A stretch of DNA of 9,961 nucleotides from Clostridia bacterium (GTDB lineage: Bacteria; Bacillota_A; Clostridia; Christensenellales; Aristaeellaceae): NCBI GenBank assembly GCA_900754775.1, contig CAAEDZ010000083.1:1-9961 (forward strand), read 5' to 3'. Below, one piece after another: positions 1 to 5,687 of this stretch. The position numbers were made by a program, and so were the translations under genes. A model generated the notes under the pieces. That model made no database searches and had not been told where the DNA came from. It worked only from the letters and a program-made list of their open reading frames with translations. Each line of letters opens with the position of its first letter. Position 1 is the stretch's first letter.

Positions 1-35
1 AGCTGCACTTGCATCCTGCGGTCACTTACGTCCAT
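1..35 (-). CDS. Possible 5' end of a truncated gene downstream of mltG
   Basis: On the minus strand an ATG at 35-33 is preceded by AAGGGAG (47-41), five bases upstream, which is good SD spacing. The reading frame stays open to the window edge and starts MDVSDRRMQVQ. Eleven codons are too few to recognise a family. The start codon sits in the loop of a nested inverted repeat (7-57). The alternative is that this is non-coding and the SD-like motif is chance, since the same CCAAGG motif recurs 20 bases upstream. Confidence 0.25.
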   Translation of the reverse strand, partial: MDVSDRRMQVQ

Positions 36-57
36 GTAAGCTCCCTTGGATGCAAGT
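7..57 (-). repeat. Nested inverted repeat around a candidate start codon
   Basis: ACTTGCATCC (7-16) is exactly complementary to GGATGCAAGT (48-57), and inside it CTTAC (25-29) pairs with GTAAG (36-40). On the minus strand the candidate ATG (35-33) lies in the inner loop, and the SD-like AAGGGAG (47-41) lies in the internal loop between the two stems. The pairing is directly visible. A role in translation control is inference. Confidence 0.45.
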
Positions 58-100
58 TTGCTTCCTTGGCTTGCAGGCTTTCTCAACGCTCTGCCAGTCT

Positions 101-115
101 GTTGACTTTGTCAAC
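101..115. repeat. Short perfect palindrome GTTGAC-ttt-GTCAAC
   Basis: Six-base arms are separated by three bases, in the gap downstream of mltG. It contains a consensus TTGACA on the minus strand (114-109), but no -10 hexamer is found at 16-18 bases, so it is not supported as a promoter. It could be a small operator or chance. Confidence 0.3.
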
Positions 116-121
116 ATCCTG

Positions 122-149
122 ACGGGGCCGGGAAAACTCCCGGCCCCGT
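122..149 (-). terminator. Hairpin after mltG (no U-tract)
   Basis: A perfect 12-bp stem (122-133 with 138-149) with a 4-base loop begins five bases after the mltG stop codon. On the minus strand the stem is followed by CAGGATG, so the U-run of a canonical intrinsic terminator is missing. It could terminate inefficiently, or stabilise the 3' end of the operon mRNA against exonucleases. Position and strength make a 3'-end role likely. Confidence 0.55.
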
Positions 150-154
150 GTCGC

Positions 155-1468
155 TTACTGCGCGCTTGTATCGCTCGCGCTCTGCTGCTGCGCCCTCTGG
201 CGGTCGTATTCCTCCCACAGCGGGCGGTACTTGGCCACGTTGGCCTCGTGTTCCTCGAGCGTCCTGGCAAAGGCCAGTTCGCCGGAGGTTGGCTCCTTGG
301 CGCAGAAGTAGAGGTAACCCTCGTCCACGTATTCCACGTCCGGGTAGAGCGCCGCCTCCATCGCTGCCGCCGAGGGGTTGCAGATGGGGCCGACGGGCAG
401 GCCGTCGATGACGTAGGTGTTGTAGTTGTTGACGGCGCTGGTCTCCTCGTCGGACAGCGCCAGCTTGTCCACGCCCAGCAGGTAGGTGGCCGTGGGGTCG
501 CTCTCCAGACGCATGCCGGCGTTCATGCGGTTGGTGAACACCGCCGATACGCGGGCGTAGTCCTCGGTGCTGGCCGCTTCCTTCTCGATCATCGAGGCGA
601 GGATGATGATCTCGTCCAGCGTCAGATCGTCGTTGCGGTAGCGCACCACTTCGCGGTATTCGCCGGTCTCGGGATCGACCTCATACTGGATGGTGTCCGC
701 GTAATAGACCTCGTCGATGACGGTGTTGGTCTGCTCCACCAGCGTGCTGACGATCTGCTGCGCGCTGGCGTTGCGGAACACGCGGTAGGTGTCCGGCGCC
801 AGATAGCCCTCGAGCTGGTACTTGCGGCCGGAGAGCGTGCCCATGTCCTGCGCCAGCTTGATGGGATAGCTCATCTCGGCAAAGGGCGCGGCGTCGCGGC
901 AGAGGTTCAAAAACTCCTCGCGGCTCTGGATGGCGCCTTCGGCGTAGAGGTAGTCGGCGATGTCCTCCACCGTCCAGCCGGGGATGATGGTGATGGTGCG
1001 CTCGGCGTTCTGGCTGCCGGAGGACAGTTCGTCGATGATGGCGTTGACGTCCATGGAGGGGGAGAGGTCGAACGTGCCGTAGCTGATCTTGTCCGTCACG
1101 CCAAGGAACTGCACCAGATAGCGGAACACCGTGCGGTTGCGCAACAGCTGCGCCTTTTCGAGGTTCTCACCGATCTCGGAGATGGAATCGCCCGATTCGA
1201 TGGTGAAGCGCACGGTCTGGGTGTTCTCGGGGTCCACGGGCATGAGGAAAGCCTCGTAGACGCTGTTCCAGCCCATGGTCACAAGGCCTATGACGATGAG
1301 GACGGCGCAGAAAAACACCGTCACCGGGCGCAGAACGCGCCACAGCCACGCGTACCAGTATACGCCGTATTCGCGCTCCTCGCGCACGGTGCGCTGGTCG
1401 TAGCGCATCGGGCGCGAAAAGGGCCGCCGCTCGCGCTCCTGACGCGGCGCTTGTTTCTTGCCTGCCAT
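155..1468 (-). CDS. mltG: Endolytic murein transglycosylase MltG (YceG-like)
   Basis: Predicted 437-residue membrane-anchored lytic transglycosylase, the family that cuts nascent glycan strands and is thought to release them from the membrane during peptidoglycan synthesis. A basic cytoplasmic N-terminus is followed by one membrane segment (about 46-66) and then the extracytoplasmic part. Family signatures are LEGYLAPDTY (219-228), ASMIEKEA (291-298), with E295 as the expected catalytic glutamate by analogy with the E. coli enzyme, ESDPT (322-326) and YNTYVIDGLPVGPICNPS (349-366). The Q/S-rich tail is low complexity. The ATG is supported by CAGGAG seven bases upstream. That SD lies inside the last codons of ylbF, and only two bases separate the genes, so translation is probably coupled. 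It is the last recognisable gene of the rnj-ylbF-mltG operon. Confidence 0.95.
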   Translation of the reverse strand: MAGKKQAPRQERERRPFSRPMRYDQRTVREEREYGVYWYAWLWRVLRPVTVFFCAVLIVIGLVTMGWNSVYEAFLMPVDPENTQTVRFTIESGDSISEIGENLEKAQLLRNRTVFRYLVQFLGVTDKISYGTFDLSPSMDVNAIIDELSSGSQNAERTITIIPGWTVEDIADYLYAEGAIQSREEFLNLCRDAAPFAEMSYPIKLAQDMGTLSGRKYQLEGYLAPDTYRVFRNASAQQIVSTLVEQTNTVIDEVYYADTIQYEVDPETGEYREVVRYRNDDLTLDEIIILASMIEKEAASTEDYARVSAVFTNRMNAGMRLESDPTATYLLGVDKLALSDEETSAVNNYNTYVIDGLPVGPICNPSAAAMEAALYPDVEYVDEGYLYFCAKEPTSGELAFARTLEEHEANVAKYRPLWEEYDRQRAQQQSASDTSAQ

Positions 1469-1470
1469 AC

Positions 1471-1821
1471 TCAGCTCCTGGTCAGCGAATCGAGGTCTAT
1501 ATCGGCCACATCCGCCAAGATCTTGAAAATATCAGAGAGCATCTTCTGAAAGCGGAACTCCGCCAGCAGATAGGCGCTCACGTCGGGGTTGAACTGCAAC
1601 AGCGTGCCGATCTGCTGAAGCCGTTGCAGATCTTCCTCGGGCATGTTCTCGCCCGAGGCCAGCTTTGCCTGCATGCGGAATTGCAGGCGCTTGTATTCGT
1701 CCAGCAGCGCGCGGTTGGTCTCGTCCTCGTAGGCCGTTTCCCGCAGACGCGCATACTCGCGGTATTCCTCGCTGTCTTTCATGGCGCGCGCAAGCTGGTG
1801 CGCCAGGTCGTAAGGGTTCAT
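1471..1821 (-). CDS. ylbF: YlbF/YmcA family regulator
   Basis: A 116-residue, charged, mostly helical protein with no membrane segment or enzyme motif. The pattern of a helical N-terminal half (about 4-55), a short linker (SGENMPEED, 57-65) and a C-terminal FNPDVSAYLLAEFRFQKML helix (77-95) is typical of the Com_YlbF family. In Bacillus subtilis YlbF forms the Y-complex with YmcA and YaaT, which affects competence, biofilm formation and sporulation and acts with RNase Y in mRNA processing. Here it sits 55 bases behind an RNase J gene and two bases before mltG. The start is supported by AAGGGAGG seven bases upstream of the ATG. The family call is firm. Which paralogue it is (YlbF or YmcA) cannot be decided from the sequence alone. 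Confidence 0.85.
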   Translation of the reverse strand: MNPYDLAHQLARAMKDSEEYREYARLRETAYEDETNRALLDEYKRLQFRMQAKLASGENMPEEDLQRLQQIGTLLQFNPDVSAYLLAEFRFQKMLSDIFKILADVADIDLDSLTRS

Positions 1822-1876
1822 CGCTTTGCCTCCCTTTCGCGGCTCTTCTCTTGGACGAACGAAGGGCCGCTTTGGT

Positions 1877-3568
1877 TCAGATCTCCACGATGATGGGCAG
1901 GATCATCGGGTTGCGCTTGAGCTTTTCGTAAATGTAATGCTGTACGGCGTCGCGCACATTGTTCTTCAGGTGGTTCCAGTCGGTGGTATCCACGGCGCCG
2001 AAGGCGTCTATGGCCCGCTTGGCCGCGTCGCGCGCGCCCTCCACCAGCTCGTCCGCCTCGCGCATGTACACAAAGCCGCGGCTGATGATGTCCGGCCCGG
2101 AGACCACGGCGCGCTCCTCGTGATCGACGCCCATGACGACGATGAGCAGCCCGTCCTCGGACAGATGCTTGCGGTCCTTAAGCACCACCGCGCCCACGTC
2201 GCCCACGCCCAGACCGTCGATGAGCGTCGAGCCGCTGGGCACCGTGCCGGCCACGGTCATGCTGTTGGGCGACAATTCGATCATCTCTCCGACTTCGGGG
2301 ATGTGGATGCGCTCTTCCGGCATGCCCAGTGCCTCAGCCAGGCGGGCGTGGTGGTAGAGGTGGCGGTACTCGCCGTGTACGGGCAGGAAAAACTTCGGCC
2401 TGACCAGCATGTGCATGAGCTTGAGTTCCTCCTGCCGCGCGTGGCCGGAGACATGCACTTCCGCCAGCGCCTCGTAGACCACGTCCGCGCCGGTGCGCAC
2501 CAGCTGGTTGATGACCCGGGAGACGCTCTTTTCGTTGCCGGGAATGGCTGAGGCGGAGACGATGACCATGTCGCTTGCGCGTATCTCCAATTTGCGATGC
2601 TCGGCAAACGCCATGCGCGAAAGGCCGCTCATCGGCTCGCCCTGACTGCCAGTGGTGATGACGGTGATCTCGTTGTCCTCATAGCGGTCGATGTCGTCCA
2701 CGCTGATGAGCCGCCCCTCGGGGATGCGCAGATCGCCCAGTTGCATGGCGGCGCGGGCGATGTTGACCATGCTGCGGCCCACCAGGCAGACCTTGCGCCC
2801 AAAGCGCACGGACGAATCCACCACGGACTGTATGCGGTGGATGTTGCTGGCGAACATGGCGATGATGATGCGCCCGTCCGCCCGTTCAAACAGCGTGTTG
2901 AACGTCTGGCAGACCTTTTTTTCGGACATGGTGTAGCCGGTGCGCTCGGAGTTGGTGGAATCGGCCAGCAACAGCAGCACGCCCCTGCTCCCCAGTTCAG
3001 CAAAGCGCCCCAGGTCGATGGGCTCGCCGTCCACGGGGGTGAAGTCCACCTTGAAGTCGCCCGTGTGTACCACCGTGCCCACCGGCGTGTGGATGGCCAG
3101 CGCACAGGCTCCGGCGATGGAGTGGTTGACCTTGATAAACTCGATGCGGAACGCGCCCAGCTGGATCAGATCGCCCGGCTCGACCACGTTGAGCTGCACG
3201 CCCTCGATGTGGCGATGCTCCTTGAGCTTCTGCGCCACCAGCGCCAGCGTCAGCCGCGTGCCGTACACGGGCGCGGGCAGTTCCTTGAGTACATAGGGCG
3301 CGGCGCCGATGTGATCCTCGTGGCCGTGGGTGATGACGTAGCCGCGGATGCGCTCGCGGTTTTTCTCCAGATAGGTAAAATCGGGAATGACCAGATCAAT
3401 GCCCGGCATATCGTCGCGGGGGAACATGGAGCCCACGTCCACCACCACGATGTCGTCGCCGTATTCAAATACGGTCATGTTCATGCCGATCTCGCCCAGT
3501 CCCCCCAGGGGGATGATGCGCAATCTCGGCTCCTTCTTCTTTGTGTTCTTAGAGCGTTTCTGTGACAG
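1877..3568 (-). CDS. rnj: Ribonuclease J, probable CTG start
   Basis: Metallo-beta-lactamase/beta-CASP ribonuclease, a 5'-3' exonuclease and endonuclease central to mRNA decay and rRNA maturation in Gram-positives. From a CTG start it has 563 residues, close to B. subtilis RNase J1/J2. It shows IIPLGGLGEIGMNMTVFE (18-35), the zinc-binding THGHEDHIG (80-88), HTGDFKVDFTP, ADSTNSERTG, the beta-CASP TTGSQGEPMSG and IPGNEKSVSRVIN blocks, HVSGHARQEELK with PVHGEYRHL, and the usual C-terminal end NPMILPIIVEI. CTG at 3568 is chosen because AAGGGAGGGG (3583-3574) lies at ideal spacing and no ATG, GTG or TTG is suitably placed. Alternatives are an in-frame ATG at 3616 (579 aa), which overlaps the stop of a leader ORF as TGATG, or an ATG at 3658 with no SD. 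Both would translate the SD as extra residues. It is first in the operon with ylbF and mltG. Confidence 0.95.
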   Translation of the reverse strand: MSQKRSKNTKKKEPRLRIIPLGGLGEIGMNMTVFEYGDDIVVVDVGSMFPRDDMPGIDLVIPDFTYLEKNRERIRGYVITHGHEDHIGAAPYVLKELPAPVYGTRLTLALVAQKLKEHRHIEGVQLNVVEPGDLIQLGAFRIEFIKVNHSIAGACALAIHTPVGTVVHTGDFKVDFTPVDGEPIDLGRFAELGSRGVLLLLADSTNSERTGYTMSEKKVCQTFNTLFERADGRIIIAMFASNIHRIQSVVDSSVRFGRKVCLVGRSMVNIARAAMQLGDLRIPEGRLISVDDIDRYEDNEITVITTGSQGEPMSGLSRMAFAEHRKLEIRASDMVIVSASAIPGNEKSVSRVINQLVRTGADVVYEALAEVHVSGHARQEELKLMHMLVRPKFFLPVHGEYRHLYHHARLAEALGMPEERIHIPEVGEMIELSPNSMTVAGTVPSGSTLIDGLGVGDVGAVVLKDRKHLSEDGLLIVVMGVDHEERAVVSGPDIISRGFVYMREADELVEGARDAAKRAIDAFGAVDTTDWNHLKNNVRDAVQHYIYEKLKRNPMILPIIVEI

Positions 3569-3615
3569 AAAGACCCCTCCCTTGCAATAGAGTGACAAAT
3601 TTGGAATAACTATCA

Positions 3616-3699
3616 TCACGCACCGCCGACGACGCGCGCGTCGCGCAAAAAACGGCATGCCTCATACGAAAAAGCGCCGACGAATGTCGGCGCTTTCAT
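3616..3699 (-). CDS. Possible leader ORF upstream of RNase J
   Basis: A 27-codon ORF beginning MKAPTFVGAF. GAGG (3709-3706) is six bases before its ATG, and the predicted transcript start (about 3716) is about 17 bases upstream, the same short-leader layout seen for other genes here. The 5' arm of the 3671-3696 hairpin begins right after the ATG, so a ribosome starting here would melt it. The TGA stop overlaps an in-frame ATG of rnj (TGATG). No homologue is recognised. The codons over the hairpin are constrained by the stem, so this may be a chance ORF. Confidence 0.35.
   Translation of the reverse strand: MKAPTFVGAFSYEACRFLRDARVVGGA
3671..3696 (-). terminator. Terminator-like hairpin in the rnj leader (possible attenuator)
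   Basis: A perfect 11-bp stem (3671-3681 with 3686-3696) with a 4-base loop. On the minus strand it is followed by a T5 run (TTTTTCG, partly within the stem), which is intrinsic-terminator form. On the plus strand there is only T3 and no gene to end. It lies downstream of the best promoter (3723-3731) and upstream of rnj, so it can act as an attenuator. The simpler reading is a second terminator for trxA with the rnj promoter further in, but I see no good promoter between 3569 and 3670. Confidence 0.65.
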
Positions 3700-3722
3700 G
3701 GCAGACCTCTTCATCCACCATA

Positions 3723-3731
3723 AGTATACCA
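3723..3731 (-). promoter_or_regulatory. Extended -10 promoter for rnj operon
   Basis: The minus strand reads TGGTATACT, a TGn extension plus a near-consensus -10 (5/6). No convincing -35 lies 16-18 bases upstream, as is common for extended -10 promoters. The predicted transcript start is near 3716, giving a leader of about 150 nt before the rnj CTG. Confidence 0.6.
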
Positions 3732-3744
3732 CAAAATCCCTCGC

Positions 3745-3768
3745 AAATCGCGCCTGTGCGCGCGATTT
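3745..3768 (-). terminator. Hairpin after trxA (weak U-tract)
   Basis: A 9-bp stem (3745-3753 with 3760-3768) with a 6-base loop, starting 11 bases after the trxA stop. On the minus strand it is followed by GCGAGGG after a stem end of ATTT, so there is no real U-run. It is probably the trxA 3' end, of weak or non-canonical type. Confidence 0.5.
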
Positions 3769-3779
3769 AACGTGAAAAC

Positions 3780-4106
3780 TCAATTCTTACCGTTGATGAA
3801 GTCGATGATGGCGCTCTTGGGGTTGGCGCCGATCATGCGCGCGGCCTCCTTGCCGTCCACGAAGAGGATCATCGTCGGGATGCTGGAAACGCCGTAAGCG
3901 GCGGCGGCGTCAGGGCTTTCGTCGATGTTGACCTTGGCGATGGTCGCCTTGCCGTCCATTTCCGCGGCCACCTTTTCGAGGATGGGGGCCACCATGCGGC
4001 AGGGACCGCACCACGGCGCCCAGAAATCCACCAACACCTTGCCCAGCGAAGCCAGCTTCGTTTCGGTCAGGTCGGCGCCCTTGAGGTTCAGGATCTGTTC
4101 AGACAC
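3780..4106 (-). CDS. trxA: Thioredoxin
   Basis: A 108-residue cytoplasmic thioredoxin, the standard family length. It has the redox motif WCGPC (32-36, cysteines 33 and 36) in VDFWAPWCGPCR, the cis-proline loop SSIPT (P78), and the NIDESPDAAAAYGV strand-helix typical of TrxA. It reduces protein disulfides using electrons from a thioredoxin reductase, which is not in this window. The start codon is GTG at 4106, eight bases after AAGGAGG. That SD lies within the last codons of the upstream rseC-like gene, whose TAA ends three bases before the GTG, so the two genes are very likely co-transcribed and translationally coupled. A hairpin 11 bases after the stop probably ends the transcript. Confidence 0.96.
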   Translation of the reverse strand: MSEQILNLKGADLTETKLASLGKVLVDFWAPWCGPCRMVAPILEKVAAEMDGKATIAKVNIDESPDAAAAYGVSSIPTMILFVDGKEAARMIGANPKSAIIDFINGKN

Positions 4107-4109
4107 AGT

Positions 4110-4505
4110 TTATTCCTCCTTTTTATCGCAGGGCCGCACGTCCGGGCGCATTTGGCGCAGACGCGGCTCCAGCAGTTTGATGACGGCGAGGCCTGCTCCC
4201 AGCCCGACAAGCGCGCACAGCGCCTGCCAGACCTCGGAAAGCCCCGCGAAGGCGGCGATGAGCAATCCCGCAAACAGCGTCGCCACGGGAAGCGCGTAGG
4301 CAAGCAGCGAAGCGCGCGCGAAGTGTGCGTCCGCAAGCATTAGCTCCACCGTGTCGCCGACGGCGTAGTCGCCCTCGGGCAATTCCACCAGCATGCGCTC
4401 CTTTTGCCCGAACTGACAGGCGTGACACTGCTGGCACGCCTCCGTGCGCACCACCTCGGCCATCAGGCGGCCGTCCACGTTCACGACCTTTGCTTCGCGC
4501 TTCAT
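4110..4505 (-). CDS. RseC/SoxR-reducing-system family membrane protein
   Basis: A 131-residue protein with an N-terminal soluble part holding a CxxCxxC cluster (C24, C27, C30 in ACQQCHAC) followed by the VGDTVELML strand. Two membrane segments follow (about 67-87 and 93-112), then a short charged cytoplasmic tail. This layout matches the RseC family (PF04246-type), small Cys-rich membrane proteins linked with Rnf-type electron transfer and SoxR reduction in proteobacteria and found near redox genes in Clostridia. The function here is inferred. The start is the ATG at 4505 because GGAGG lies seven bases upstream. An upstream in-frame ATG (4532) would overlap the predicted -10 box. It is the first gene of a two-gene unit with trxA. 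A possible RseC-thioredoxin partnership is suggested only by context. Confidence 0.8.
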   Translation of the reverse strand: MKREAKVVNVDGRLMAEVVRTEACQQCHACQFGQKERMLVELPEGDYAVGDTVELMLADAHFARASLLAYALPVATLFAGLLIAAFAGLSEVWQALCALVGLGAGLAVIKLLEPRLRQMRPDVRPCDKKEE

Positions 4506-4523
4506 GGCAATGCCTCCGCATAT

Positions 4524-4551
4524 AATATACACGCTTTGCCCGCCGGATAAA
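4524..4551 (-). promoter_or_regulatory. Candidate promoter for rseC-like/trxA
   Basis: The minus strand has TATATT (4529-4524) with a weak -35 (TTTATC, 4551-4546) at 16 bases, which lies inside the 4535-4567 hairpin. The predicted start near 4517 leaves only about a 12-nt leader, beginning at the SD. It is an AT-rich island in GC-rich DNA, but the -35 is poor. Confidence 0.45.
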
Positions 4552-4567
4552 CGTTCCGGCGGGCAAA
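4535..4567 (-). terminator. Strong hairpin after the SPFH gene (no U-tract)
   Basis: A perfect 13-bp stem (4535-4547 with 4555-4567) with a 7-base loop begins four bases after the SPFH stop codon. On the minus strand it is followed by GCGTGTATATT, so there is no U-run. It directly abuts the -10 region of the next gene and may both end the SPFH transcript and isolate the rseC-like promoter. Confidence 0.55.
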
Positions 4568-4571
4568 ACCG

Positions 4572-5585
4572 CTATTCGCCGTCGCCGGCGGGCGTGTAGA
4601 CGTACTCGTCGGCAGCGTCCTCCGCCTCTTCCGGCGCGCTTTCGTCCTCTGTCAGCGCACCCATCTCCAGAATGGGCAGCGTATCGCCGCCAAAGACGGC
4701 CGGCAGCTCGCCGTTCCACTGCTGTGTCTGGTAGTAGGCGATCAGTTCGTCCGTCAGCGAGGCGGCCAGGGCCGCGTTGGCCGCCGCCTGCTGCTCGCCG
4801 CGGTACTTCTCCGCGTCGGCGTTGATGCGCGCGACGTTGGCGTCGGCCTCGGCCAGAATGGCCCGCTCCTCCGCCTCGGCGTTGGCGGCGATGACGCGGC
4901 GTTCGGCCTGCGCCTCCTCCACGGCGGTCTGCTGCGCCTGTTCGGTCTCCACGCGCAGGCGGGTCTGCTCGGCCACCTGCTTTTGTTCCACAGCGTCGGT
5001 GAACGCGTCGGTGAAGTCCACGTTCTCGATGGCCACCGAGGTCACGGAGATGCCGTATTCCGCCATTTCCGGCGCGAGCAGTTCCATGATCTGCTGGGAA
5101 AGCGTGTTGCGCGCGTCCATGAGGTTTTCCGCCGTGTAGCGCGCGAACACCGTTTTGACGTTTTCCAGCACGCGCGGCTCCATGACGTTTTCATAGTAGT
5201 TCATGCCCACGCGCTGGTAGAGCTTCTGGCAGGTCTCGCGGTCCACGGAGTAGTTGACCGAGCAGATCACGTCCACCTGCTGGATGTCGCTGGAGAAAGC
5301 CTGCATGGTCAGGGAAGCGCGCTGCGTGCGCGTATCCATGATGATGACCTGCTTGAGCGGGCTCTTGAGGTGGAACCCCTCGCTGAGCGTGTAGTCCTCC
5401 ACGCGGCCGAAGGTGGTGACGATGCCCGTGTGCCCGGCAGGGATGGTGACGAACGGCGAGAACGCCGTCAGAAAGACGATCAGCGCCGCCAGGATCACCA
5501 CGGCAAGGGCGATGACGAGCGTCTTGTGGGGAATGCCGAAAAGACTGGCTTTGCGCTTCTTTTTGGGCGCGGTACCTGTGTTCAT
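4572..5585 (-). CDS. SPFH/Band 7 (prohibitin-like) membrane protein
   Basis: A 337-residue protein. A lysine-rich cytoplasmic start (KKKRK, 8-12) leads into one membrane segment (about 22-42). An SPFH domain follows (about 48-200) with IPAGHTGIVTTFGRVEDYTLSEGFHL, then an Ala/Glu/Gln-rich coiled coil (about 195-275), a QWNGELPAV motif (289-297) seen near the end of many prohibitin-family proteins, and an acidic tail (312-328). Such proteins form ring or cage oligomers at the membrane and often modulate FtsH proteolysis or membrane microdomains. No NfeD or protease partner is adjacent, so the client is unknown. The start ATG lies eight bases after AGGAGGG. The gene appears monocistronic: its own extended -10 promoter lies within an unusual inverted repeat, and a strong hairpin follows the stop. 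Confidence 0.9.
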   Translation of the reverse strand: MNTGTAPKKKRKASLFGIPHKTLVIALAVVILAALIVFLTAFSPFVTIPAGHTGIVTTFGRVEDYTLSEGFHLKSPLKQVIIMDTRTQRASLTMQAFSSDIQQVDVICSVNYSVDRETCQKLYQRVGMNYYENVMEPRVLENVKTVFARYTAENLMDARNTLSQQIMELLAPEMAEYGISVTSVAIENVDFTDAFTDAVEQKQVAEQTRLRVETEQAQQTAVEEAQAERRVIAANAEAEERAILAEADANVARINADAEKYRGEQQAAANAALAASLTDELIAYYQTQQWNGELPAVFGGDTLPILEMGALTEDESAPEEAEDAADEYVYTPAGDGE

Positions 5586-5593
5586 GGATCATA

Positions 5594-5634
5594 CCCTCCT
5601 CTTTGGTATGCGTACAGTATAGCAAAGAGGAGGG
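5594..5634 (-). repeat. 12-bp inverted repeat spanning the SPFH promoter and SD
   Basis: CCCTCCTCTTTG (5594-5605) and CAAAGAGGAGGG (5623-5634) are perfectly complementary, separated by 17 bases. On the minus strand the downstream arm contains the SD (GAGGAGGG, 5601-5594) and the loop holds the -10 box (5621-5616). Transcripts from this promoter (start near 5609) lack the upstream arm. Transcripts reading through from glgB would carry both arms and could hide the SD. DNA-level operator function is the alternative. Confidence 0.7.
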
Positions 5635-5645
5635 CGGGCGCGCAA
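5616..5645 (-). promoter_or_regulatory. Promoter for the SPFH gene
   Basis: The minus strand reads TGCTATACT (5624-5616), an extended -10, with a weak TTGCGC -35 (5645-5640) at 18 bases. The predicted start is near 5609, about 24 bases before the ATG. Confidence 0.65.
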
Positions 5646-5687
5646 GAGGCGGCGCTCACAGACCCCTTGCCAGGCGCGCAAATGTCG

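Noticed and set aside
86..114. Promoter with consensus TTGACA (minus strand, 114-109) for the possible gene at 1-35
   Set aside because: No -10-like hexamer occurs at 16-18 bases. The TTGACA is part of the GTTGAC-ttt-GTCAAC palindrome.
50..1549. A 499-codon open frame on the plus strand opposite mltG
   Set aside because: It is antisense to well-supported mltG, has no SD or recognisable domain, and its composition is that of an antisense shadow. The same applies to the plus-strand frame at 2597-3565 opposite rnj.
1822..1876. Terminator or separate promoter between rnj and ylbF
   Set aside because: Only a weak GCGGC/GCCGC pairing with a long loop and no -10/-35 pair. The 55-base gap fits an operon.
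5635..5687. Intrinsic terminator for glgB
   Set aside because: No stable stem is found. GGCGCGCAA occurs twice (5637-5645, 5673-5681) but as a direct repeat, so it cannot form a hairpin.
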